Shown: positions 7,270-13,562 of the stretch, piece after piece
Position numbering within the stretch: position 1 is the stretch's first letter
Layout: each line of letters opens with the position of its first letter
Assembly: GCA_002396505.1 (NCBI GenBank)
Contig: DGYA01000069.1
Coordinates: forward strand, 17,368 to 31,199
Source of the DNA: Cyanobacteria bacterium UBA5018
Lineage (GTDB): Bacteria; Cyanobacteriota; Cyanobacteriia; PCC-6307; Cyanobiaceae
Direction of reading: 5' to 3'
Length of the DNA: 13,832 bases
Notes under the pieces: generated by a model
Databases searched by the model: none
What the model was told of the DNA's origin: nothing
What the model saw: only the letters and a program-made list of their open reading frames with translations
Program-made: the position numbers and the translations under genes

Positions 7270-8160
7270 ATGTTTTCAGTCAAAGCTGAGCAGAGGCAGT
7301 ATCTCACCTATGTCCTCTCCGATTCACAGGCGGAAACAACTGTAGAAGTGGTACCAGAAAGAGGCGGGATTATCACCAGCTGGCAGCTGCCACAAGATGG
7401 CAATGTGATAGAAATTTTTTATATGGATAAGGAGCGCTACAGTCATCCCGAGCTAAGCGTACGTGGCGGTAATCCCATTCTTTTCCCTATTTGTGGCAAC
7501 CTACCAGACAATAGCTACACCAATGATGGCCAACTCTACCAATTAAAGCAGCATGGATTTGCCAGGGATTTACCATGGCAAGTGGTGTCTCAGTCGGTGG
7601 AGCCAGCTGCAAGTCTCTCTATTCGCCTGGGCAGCGACGAAGCCACAAGGGAGGTTTATCCCTTTGACTTTGAAGTAATCTTCACTTATATACTGGAAGC
7701 AAACAAGTTGACAATTGAGCAAAAGTTTGTCAACCTCTCAGATACGCCCATGCCATTCTCCGTAGGCTTTCATCCATACTTTGCAGTCGGGGACAAGTCG
7801 AGGCTTGAAATGAATATTCCTGGATCCGAATTCTGCGATAAGGCAGGTAAGGTTCATCAGTTTGATGGCAGCTTTGATTACGATCAAGAGGAAATTGACA
7901 TTGTTTTTAAACAGCTAAAAACTCGTTCTTCTAGCGTAAAAGATCAAGCCCAGCGGCTGCAGATAACCATGGATTGGGATGAGTGCTTCTCCACCCTGGT
8001 GTTTTGGACACTTAAGGGCAAGGACTTTTACTGCTTAGAGCCCTGGTCAGCGCCACGTAACGCGATCAATACCGGCAACAAACTGCTAGTGATTCCCCCT
8101 AAACAACATTTCGAGACGTCAATGAGTATGCTGGCAGAATCTATCTCTACAGCCGGATAA
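7270..8160 (+). CDS. aldose 1-epimerase / hexose mutarotase-like protein
   Basis: 296 aa, the usual family length. The galactose mutarotase-like beta-sandwich (PF01263) is supported by GGIITSWQL at 32-40, RGGNPILFPICG at 65-76, QHGFARDLPW at 94-103 with His95, GFHPYF at 166-171 with His168, and YCLEPWSAPRNAIN at 254-267 with Glu257. His168 and Glu257 occupy the places of the catalytic acid and base of the family. The HGFAR..PW and RGGxPxxFP motifs resemble the hexose-6-phosphate mutarotase (YeaD) branch as much as galactose mutarotase, so the substrate is open. No signal peptide is visible, so it should be cytoplasmic. The chosen ATG has no Shine-Dalgarno site. It belongs to the same AT-rich block as the upstream pair, but a 391-bp gap with a possible promoter suggests its own transcription. 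Confidence 0.85.
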   Translation: MFSVKAEQRQYLTYVLSDSQAETTVEVVPERGGIITSWQLPQDGNVIEIFYMDKERYSHPELSVRGGNPILFPICGNLPDNSYTNDGQLYQLKQHGFARDLPWQVVSQSVEPAASLSIRLGSDEATREVYPFDFEVIFTYILEANKLTIEQKFVNLSDTPMPFSVGFHPYFAVGDKSRLEMNIPGSEFCDKAGKVHQFDGSFDYDQEEIDIVFKQLKTRSSSVKDQAQRLQITMDWDECFSTLVFWTLKGKDFYCLEPWSAPRNAINTGNKLLVIPPKQHFETSMSMLAESISTAG

Positions 8161-8388
8161 ATTATTGCAACAAAGCCAAGGCTGCAGCTCCAGAACGGCT
8201 GCGGCCCGATCAGTGGCCTCCAGATAAGCCACCAGAATTGTGATTAATAGAATGAGCCCCAACCGGCGGGCAAGCGCCACCTTGGCGCCGATAGACCCCA
8301 GGGGTCGCGGGAGCGGCGGCTTGCGGAGTGACAGACGGGCCTGCCACCATATGCAACTGGAGCCTTGGCCTTGGGGTCGCCTTGCCAT
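8119..8388 (-). CDS. small unrecognised membrane protein or 3' remnant of the upstream frame
   Basis: 89 codons from the ATG at 8388. One hydrophobic segment (LGLILLITILVAYL, about residues 43-56) follows an Arg/Lys-rich N-terminus, and the frame ends in a Cys-rich tail. It lies in the same reading frame as the ORF ending at 8422 and is separated from it only by two adjacent stop codons and ten codons. The alternatives are a separate short gene or the cut-off tail of one longer gene. It overlaps the 3' end of the epimerase gene by 42 bp on the opposite strand, which makes its last residues doubtful. I recognise no family. Confidence 0.25.
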   Translation of the reverse strand: MARRPQGQGSSCIWWQARLSLRKPPLPRPLGSIGAKVALARRLGLILLITILVAYLEATDRAAAVLELQPWLCCNNLSGCRDRFCQHTH

Positions 8389-8421
8389 CCTGCTCTTTGG
8401 CAGGTAGAGCGATTGCAGCTA

Positions 8422-9078
8422 TTAGTGCACCAGCGAGGGGTGGGACCACAACTGCTCCAGGGCGCGTTCCGGCAGCCATTGGTGGCCTTCCAATCGCGGC
8501 AGCATCGGCCACACCGGACTGTGCAACCCCTCTGGCAGCTGCCTGAGTTCCAGGCCCATGGCCCAGGGGTCGCAGCGTTGCGCCCCAGCGCTGATCGGCA
8601 TCGCGTACCGCCCCCGCACCAGGCGCTCTGGCCAATGGGGCGCCGTGACGCAGTTGCTGCCGACTGGCTTAAGGGGCAAGCCCTGGGCTGCCAGAGCTGT
8701 CTGCAACCCGAGCGCCAGTCCCCCGGTGGGGCACCAGCACAGCGTCCAACTCAGCCGCCACAGAGCCCCATCCAGCACCCCTTGACGCACAAACTCCAGC
8801 CAGGCGTCCACCGCCCGAAAACAGCTGGGCACCGGCAGCAGCCAGTCAAGACCGGCAGACAGCTGTTGATGCAAGAGATGCAAGAGATCGGCGCTGACCC
8901 AACAAAGCGTGCCAGCTCTCATAGCAACTGGGCCCGTGATGGGGGTCACGTCAACGGTCAAACACCCGATCACAACGCTCGGTTGGCAGCAGATCCCGAC
9001 TGTGGCCAGGGTGCCCTGTCTGACCACCGCACTAGCGACGCTTCTGATCGCCGCCCTTGCCGCCATCAGATCCGCCAC
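8422..9078 (-). CDS. unrecognised Trp/Leu-rich protein, possibly a decaying gene
   Basis: 218 aa from a GTG at 9078. The same frame stays open further back, to a TAG near 9149. The C-terminal half looks most like real protein: DAWLEFVRQG, APHWPERLVRGRYAMP, DPWAMGLELRQLP and PMLPRLEGHQWLP, with Trp, Leu, Pro and Gly where a folded protein would have them. The opposite strand reads as Gln/Pro/His/Arg-rich, which is typical of an antisense shadow. The N-terminal half is weaker, with coding character shifting between frames. LLHLLHQ reflects a 9-bp repeat at 8868-8888. Two stops in a row (8419-8424) end it. No domain is recognised. It may be a lineage-specific hypothetical protein or a pseudogene. 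Confidence 0.42.
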   Translation of the reverse strand: MADLMAARAAIRSVASAVVRQGTLATVGICCQPSVVIGCLTVDVTPITGPVAMRAGTLCWVSADLLHLLHQQLSAGLDWLLPVPSCFRAVDAWLEFVRQGVLDGALWRLSWTLCWCPTGGLALGLQTALAAQGLPLKPVGSNCVTAPHWPERLVRGRYAMPISAGAQRCDPWAMGLELRQLPEGLHSPVWPMLPRLEGHQWLPERALEQLWSHPSLVH

Positions 9079-9371
9079 CGCCGAAACCGCGCTGGCCAGG
9101 TCCGTCGCTGGAGGGTGGCTACCGCTGCGCGCAAGAGCTTCGCTCTAGGAGGAGTTGCGGAAGCTGCCACCTTTCTGCTCCTCCAGAGGGTGACACGGGT
9201 CGCTAGAGCCCTGACCTGCTCAGCAAGTCGCTTGTTTTGCTCAGGCAACTCCAGCAGCAGGGCCGCGACGCTGGCTGGTAAGGAGCAGGAGCAGCCACCA
9301 GAGACCAGTCTGCAACCACCCCTGGTGTGGGCAGGTGGTGAGGCGCCACCACAGGTGGTGGCGCTGGCCAA
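9066..9371 (-). pseudogene. coding-like coiled-coil/membrane fragments split over two frames
   Basis: One minus frame reads a hydrophobic TGLWWLLLLL (about 9280-9310) before stopping at 9241. Another reads ASVAALLLELPEQNKRLAEQVRALATRV (given here in two parts: ASVAALLLELPEQ and NKRLAEQVRALATRV), an amphipathic helix, and stops at 9066. The first frame resumes with CHPLEEQKGGSFRNSS before a TAG. The coding-like pieces in successive frames suggest a membrane-anchored coiled-coil protein broken by frameshifts, but non-coding sequence is not excluded. No family is recognised. Confidence 0.25.
9332..9364. promoter_or_regulatory. strong palindrome with direct repeats upstream of nrdJ
   Basis: GCGCCACCAC (9343-9352) and GTGGTGGCGC (9355-9364) form a perfect 10-bp inverted repeat with two bases between them. 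CAGGTGGTG also occurs twice in direct orientation (9332-9340 and 9352-9360), exactly 20 bp apart. It ends 66 bp before the chosen nrdJ start. No T-tract follows, so it is more likely an operator or mRNA structure than a terminator. It does not resemble the AT-rich NrdR box. Confidence 0.4.
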
Positions 9372-9430
9372 GCGGAGCAGCTAGGTTTGAGCTATACAGC
9401 TGCCTATCCGTGACCCTGACCCCGGCCCTA

Positions 9431-11830
9431 ATGCCACCTGGTGCCACCAGCACCAGCGAGCCGAGTGGCTCCCTCGCCGATGACTTCCCCGCCAGGGCGC
9501 CGGCGGCCAATCCAGTCTTTTACCGCACCTATTCCCGCAAGACCACCACCGGCAGAGAAAGTTGGCAGCAGGTGGTGGAGCGCAACCTGGCAGGTCTACA
9601 CAAGTTGGGCCAGCTGACTGGAGCGGAGCTGGAATTGCTGCGCCGCATGCAGATGCAACAGATGGCCCTGCCATCGGGTCGCTGGCTCTGGATCGGCGGC
9701 ACAGATTGGATTGGCCAGGAGGTGAATTTCTCCGGCGCCTACAACTGCACCTCCACCAACCTGGTGGATTGGCAGGCCTTCGCCTTGATGATGGACCTGG
9801 CGATGATGGGCTGCGGCACCGGCGCCATTATCGAACCGCATCTGATCGATCGGCTGCCGGCTATTTGCAACCGCCTCAACATAGAAGTGGTCAGCGACAT
9901 CGGCATCACGGCCGCCTCGGATCGCCAACAGCACACCAGCCATAGCATCGAGGGCAACCGGGTACGTATCAAGGTGGGCGACACCCGACGAGGCTGGGTA
10001 GACAGCTATCGACTATTGCTGGAACTTTCTAGCGATAGTAGCTTTTGTGGCGGCGATCAAGCTGTTAATCAAGCTGGCAATCAAGCTGGCAATAAAACTG
10101 GTGATCAAGTTGACGCGCAGGGCGCCGAGATTTACGTCAGCGTGGATCTTTCCGATGTGCGCCCGGTAGGTGAGACCCTCAAAGGCTTTGGTGGCATGGC
10201 CAATCCGGTAAAGCTAAAAGATTTATACGGACGAGTAGCCCAGATTTTGAATCGCGCCCAGGGCCGTCAGCTGACTTCAGTGGAGTGCTGCCTGTTGATC
10301 GATGAGGCAGCGGTCACAATCGTAGCCGGCAATATTCGCCGCAGTGCCGGCATGCGCCAGTTCGACGCCCATGACACCGCCGCCGCGGCCGCCAAGCAAA
10401 ACCTCTGGCAGCAGGACAGTCAAGGCAACTGGAGCATCGATCCTGAACGGGACGCCCTGCGGATGGCCAACCACACCAGGGTCTTCCATACCCGGCCCGA
10501 TCGAGCCACCGTGCTGGAGGCGGTGAACAGACAATTCCAATCTGGCGAGGGGGCCATCCAGTTCGCCCCCGAGGCGATCGCCCGGGCCAATGCAGATCTA
10601 CTCAGCACGCCGGAACTGCGCCAGGAATTCGTGGAGATCTACTGTGACCAGGGCCGCCAAGAGGCTGGCCTTTGGTTGCAGCTGCACCACCCTGACCTGG
10701 ATGGTGCGGAACTGGAGCACCGGCTGGGCCGCTACGGCCTGAATCCCTGTGGTGAAATTCTCGGCGCCGACTTCCACTGCAATCTGGCGGAAATTCACCT
10801 GAATCAAATTGATCCAAACGATCTACAGACCCAGGAGGATGCATTCAAAGCTGCGGGCATCGCGGTGGCCTGCCTACTTAACCACAATTTCGAGGTGGAC
10901 CGCTACCGCCAGAGCCGGGCCTGGGATCCGATCGTAGGAGTGAGCTTTACAGGCCTTTTTGATTTCTTTGTGCATGCTTTTGGCAGCCCCTGGTTGCAGT
11001 GGTGGCAAGCCGGCCGGCCGAACACCCCGGAGGGCCTCGCCTACAAGGTGCAGGAAGCCAGCTACCTCAGCCGCTGGAAGGAGATCGTCAACCAGGCGGT
11101 GTGGGACTACTGCGACCGCCATGGCTTGCGCAGGCCCAACCGCTGCACCACCGTGCAGCCTGCCGGCACCAAGAGCCTGCTCACCGGTGCTTCCCCCGGC
11201 TGGCATCCCCCAAAGGCCCAACGCTTCATTCGCCGGATCACCTTCCGCAAGAACGATCCGGTGGCCCTGGCCTGCATGGATTACGGCTACACGATCGTGC
11301 CCTCCCAGTCAGACAAGGATGAGCAGGGGCGACTGCTGGATGATCCCTTTGATCCCCGCTGCAGCGAGTGGCTAGTGGAAATTCCCACCGAGGTGAGCTG
11401 GGCCAACCTTCCCGGTGCTGACGCAGTAGAGATCAACAACTTCTCAGCACTTGCCCAGTTCGACTTCTACATGCAAGTGCAAAAGTACTACACCGCTCAC
11501 AATACATCTGCCACGGTGGAATTTCGCGAGCAGGAGATTGAGCCATTGGCAGATGAAATCTACCGGGCCATAAGCGAAGGGGAGGGCTATATCTCCGCTG
11601 CCCTGCTGGCACGCTTTGATGCGAATGCCACCTTCCCCAGGTTGCCGTTTGAGCCCATCGACCAGGCCACCTACCAGCAACTCCAGCAGGAGGTGGCTAC
11701 CCGGCGCAACACCACAGATTTTTTTGAGGCCCTGCAGCGCTATGACAGGGGTGAACTGATCGAAGCCGGTCCAGCTGGATGCGACAGCGACAAGTGTCTG
11801 TTGCCCTTGGCCAAGCCCAGCGCCAGCTGA
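9431..11830 (+). CDS. nrdJ: adenosylcobalamin-dependent ribonucleoside-triphosphate reductase (class II)
   Basis: 799 aa from the ATG at 9431. The frame is open to 9335, but the upstream part is not family-like and the conserved NPVFYRTYSRK starts soon after this ATG. It reduces ribonucleoside triphosphates to deoxy forms with a cobalamin-generated thiyl radical. Visible are PSGRWLWIGG, AYNCTSTNLVDW with Cys106 (one of the active-site redox pair), MMGCGTGA, NIRRSAGMRQ, and the active-site loop NPCGEI with thiyl Cys440 and Glu442, followed by QPAGTKSLLTGASPG and the C-terminal shuttle pair C-x4-C (Cys784, Cys789). This matches the monomeric Lactobacillus leichmannii RtpR type. An insertion of about 25 residues (around 209-228) is built from four-residue repeats. 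The gene is coupled to a lipoprotein gene by a TGATG overlap. A palindrome lies just upstream, and no cobalamin riboswitch was seen. A GTG at 9410 is an alternative start. Confidence 0.96.
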   Translation: MPPGATSTSEPSGSLADDFPARAPAANPVFYRTYSRKTTTGRESWQQVVERNLAGLHKLGQLTGAELELLRRMQMQQMALPSGRWLWIGGTDWIGQEVNFSGAYNCTSTNLVDWQAFALMMDLAMMGCGTGAIIEPHLIDRLPAICNRLNIEVVSDIGITAASDRQQHTSHSIEGNRVRIKVGDTRRGWVDSYRLLLELSSDSSFCGGDQAVNQAGNQAGNKTGDQVDAQGAEIYVSVDLSDVRPVGETLKGFGGMANPVKLKDLYGRVAQILNRAQGRQLTSVECCLLIDEAAVTIVAGNIRRSAGMRQFDAHDTAAAAAKQNLWQQDSQGNWSIDPERDALRMANHTRVFHTRPDRATVLEAVNRQFQSGEGAIQFAPEAIARANADLLSTPELRQEFVEIYCDQGRQEAGLWLQLHHPDLDGAELEHRLGRYGLNPCGEILGADFHCNLAEIHLNQIDPNDLQTQEDAFKAAGIAVACLLNHNFEVDRYRQSRAWDPIVGVSFTGLFDFFVHAFGSPWLQWWQAGRPNTPEGLAYKVQEASYLSRWKEIVNQAVWDYCDRHGLRRPNRCTTVQPAGTKSLLTGASPGWHPPKAQRFIRRITFRKNDPVALACMDYGYTIVPSQSDKDEQGRLLDDPFDPRCSEWLVEIPTEVSWANLPGADAVEINNFSALAQFDFYMQVQKYYTAHNTSATVEFREQEIEPLADEIYRAISEGEGYISAALLARFDANATFPRLPFEPIDQATYQQLQQEVATRRNTTDFFEALQRYDRGELIEAGPAGCDSDKCLLPLAKPSAS
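10055..10114 (+). repeat. 12-bp in-frame repeats forming an insertion in NrdJ
   Basis: Five 12-bp units start at 10055, 10067, 10079, 10091 and 10103. Units 2 and 3 are identical (AATCAAGCTGGC). They encode DQAV, NQAG, NQAG, NKTG and DQVD. The array lies between LLLELSSDSS and EIYVSVDLSDVRPVG, which family members normally join by a short loop. Confidence 0.9.
10574..10581. repeat. HIP1 octamer (GCGATCGC)
   Basis: A single copy of the cyanobacterial highly iterated palindrome, inside nrdJ. It is the only full copy I found on reading, so HIP1 is not abundant here. Confidence 0.7.
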
Positions 11831-12486
11831 TGGCCCAGCCAGAGCCCAGGCCAGCCAACCGCGAGTCTGGGCCTCGGCCCAGGCGTTCCTGGCTAGCGAC
11901 ATTCAAGCCGCCAAGCCCAGCTTGCAGCCTTGCACTCTCCCTGGGGCTCTGCTTGGCGATAGTCGGCTGCGGGCCCAGCGGTGAGCAGAAACGTCAGACA
12001 GCGCTTGAGCAGCAGCGGCAGCAGCAACTTGCCCGTCAGGGGCTGGAAAACTGTCGCCGTGATCAGGCCAGGCTTAAGGCACTGCTATTGGCGATCGAAA
12101 GGCAGCAGGATCAGTTGCGGCAGCTGCAGACGGCCCAATACCAAGGCACGAGCCAACCGCAACCCCCAGACCCGGCCTTAGCCGCCCGCTTTAGCCGCGA
12201 AGATCAGGAACTGGATGAACTGCGCTATCGAGAGCGTCTGCAGGCTTGGCAAATGGCGGAGCAACGGGCCTATGGCCACTGGCTAGAGGCCCAAGCAAGC
12301 CAAAGGGAGCAACTGCGGCGGGAAAGCCAAAGCCTTAGCTCTCAATTAAGACGGTTAAACCCTGCCCTGTTCAAATCGAGCAGCGACGTTCAAATCGATC
12401 CAAACGCCGTCAAGCGAGCCAGCCGCTGCGAACCGGCGGATTTCGGCCTATCCGCGAAAGACAAAGGGGATCAGATGGGCCAGTAA
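11830..12486 (+). CDS. Gln-rich coiled-coil lipoprotein coupled to nrdJ
   Basis: 218 aa from the ATG at 11830, whose first base is the last base of the nrdJ stop (TGATG). The frame also runs back to 11779 inside nrdJ, but the overlap start is favoured because coupling is typical and no signal lies upstream. A long basic N-terminus (about 30 residues, several Arg) precedes the hydrophobic core SLALSLGLCLAIVGC. IVGC at 44-47 fits a lipobox with lipidated Cys47. The mature protein is rich in Gln, Arg and Leu, with probable coiled coil at about 53-105 (EQQRQQQLARQ, AIERQQDQLRQLQ) and 120-180. Cys75 and a Cys near the C-terminus could pair. The function is unknown and no family is recognised. The coupling implies shared expression with the reductase, not necessarily shared function. 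Confidence 0.72.
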   Translation: MAQPEPRPANRESGPRPRRSWLATFKPPSPACSLALSLGLCLAIVGCGPSGEQKRQTALEQQRQQQLARQGLENCRRDQARLKALLLAIERQQDQLRQLQTAQYQGTSQPQPPDPALAARFSREDQELDELRYRERLQAWQMAEQRAYGHWLEAQASQREQLRRESQSLSSQLRRLNPALFKSSSDVQIDPNAVKRASRCEPADFGLSAKDKGDQMGQ

Positions 12487-12533
12487 CTAGTAGAGCTGCC
12501 ACCAGCCAGGTGACGCACCAGCACTTTGCCAGG

Positions 12534-12586
12534 CCCTGGCTGAGACCCCTGGCTGAACCTCCTTCCTGGCTGAACCGCCTGGCTAA
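12534..12586. repeat. four copies of CCTGGCTGA/CCTGGCTAA
   Basis: Copies start at 12535, 12548, 12565 and 12578 (spacings 13, 17 and 13), three reading CCTGGCTGA and one CCTGGCTAA. They lie between the lipoprotein gene and the tRNA. The spacings are not multiples of three, so this array is probably non-coding. Confidence 0.7.
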
Positions 12587-12723
12587 GACCCTTGGCCGGC
12601 GGGCGTCCCTAAGCCACCAGAGCGACCCTTGTTCGCCAGTACGACCATTGACCGCCAGCGGCACTGCCTCAAGGTCAACGGGATGGGACAATGACTAAGC
12701 TATGGCCTTGAGCCAAGCCCCCT

Positions 12724-12808
12724 GGAGAGGTGGTCGAGTGGTTGATGGCTCCGGTCTTGAAAACCGGCGACCCGCAAGGGTCCGTGGGTTCGAATCCCAC
12801 CCTCTCCG
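12724..12808 (+). tRNA. tRNA-Ser (anticodon UGA)
   Basis: 85 nt. The acceptor stem GGAGAGG pairs with CCTCTCC and is followed by discriminator G. The anticodon stem CCGGT/ACCGG encloses loop CTTGAAA, with TGA at 12758-12760. The long class II variable arm (GACCC, GCA, then GGGTC) is as expected for serine. The T-loop reads GTGGGTTCGAATCCCAC. CCA is not encoded. A run of five T follows directly, then a second after AAGTTA. Confidence 0.97.
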
Positions 12809-12891
12809 TTTTTAAGTTATTTTTAACCAGCCGGCTTTAAGCCGATAGACAGGTTAAAGATCTGCTCATCCTGACCACAAATAATATCTAG

Positions 12892-13029
12892 CTTGGTCCC
12901 TGTCTGCTCGGGCAGAATCTGCTTGGGTTGAACGAGCCCTACGCCAGCGAGGAGAAGCGGATGGCCGCCTGGGAGTTTGGCCGATGGCCTAATCCTTGCG
13001 GCAAAGCGCCTTGTGTGGATCAACAATAG
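12892..13029 (+). CDS. short coding-like frame, small protein or gene remnant
   Basis: The frame is open from the TAG at 12889 to the TAG at 13027. It reads NEPYASEEKRMAAWEFGR and then WPNPCGKAPCVDQQ, with codons typical of GC-rich genes (GAG, GCC, AAG, TAC). AGGAG lies six bases before an ATG at 12961, which would give a 22-residue peptide; a TTG at 12928 would give 33. The minus-strand alternative over the same DNA (12823-13026, 67 codons) is less gene-like. Not recognised. It could be the 3' piece of a lost gene. Confidence 0.28.
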   Translation, partial: LGPCLLGQNLLGLNEPYASEEKRMAAWEFGRWPNPCGKAPCVDQQ

Positions 13030-13124
13030 GAATTGAGGTAAGGCGGGGGCACAAGCACCACCAGGGTGCGGACTGTCGCCACCAGGCCAGCTTCATCGCG
13101 CTCGATTGAATCTGGGAGTAGCAT
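13020..13124 (-). CDS. 34-residue coding-like frame, possibly a remnant
   Basis: ATG at 13124, TGA at 13020-13022. It reads MLLPDSIERDEAGLVATVR and then TLVVLVPPPYLNSYC, with strongly GC-rich codon choice (GGC CTG GTG GCG). No ribosome binding site is seen. The 3' end overlaps the stop of the plus-strand frame at 13027. Not recognised, and chance is possible at this length. Confidence 0.22.
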   Translation of the reverse strand: MLLPDSIERDEAGLVATVRTLVVLVPPPYLNSYC

Positions 13125-13562
13125 TGAAACAACGATTTAAACCTGGGCAATCCAGCAGTGCGAGGCGTTTAAGTGGATATAATACGTTCTTGGTAAAATC
13201 CAATGGCTACAGCCAGCTTGACCAGGCCTTACTACGGCAAAGGAAGAGCATAAACGCTCCAGCCAGCTGCTTTACATTCAGTGAATCAGTGTCACATTCC
13301 GCAGGCTCATTATAAACCTCGAATTAACCGCGCATTGATCCTAACTTTCGGATTCAGATTGCCACCGACTGCAGAGTAGACATATGGCACCCAATCATGC
13401 CCGATTCCTTAAAAATATTACACCAAAAAGCTGTGGAATACTGCATTAAAATAACCATAAAAGTCGCAATACATGAATACACGTTATCTGAATACTCTTC
13501 ATCTAAAAACCTTGATGACATCAGGACTTGGCTGGCCATGGCTTAGGCTTGCGATGAATTAC

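Larger units (their letters stand above)
12809..13562. other. gap after the tRNA with coding-like fragments
   Basis: The composition changes along this stretch: 12890-13125 is GC-rich and coding-like, and 13130-13560 is AT-rich with no convincing gene. A 61-codon minus frame at 13354-13539 has an ATG but no ribosome binding site or known motif. A 5-bp hairpin (CGGCT/AGCCG) at 12832-12844 lies just after the tRNA. No copy of the tRNA 3' end was found, so no attachment-site pair is visible. Confidence 0.45.

Noticed and set aside
8365..9384. Long plus-strand open frame of 339 codons
   Set aside because: It reads as Gln/Pro/His/Arg-rich low-complexity protein, the mirror of Trp/Leu/Ala-rich minus-strand coding sequence, with no motif or ribosome binding site.
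9335..9430. N-terminal extension of NrdJ to 9335
   Set aside because: The extra residues (Trp/Arg-rich) are not family-like and cross the palindrome. The ATG at 9431 sits before the conserved NPVFYRTYSRK segment.
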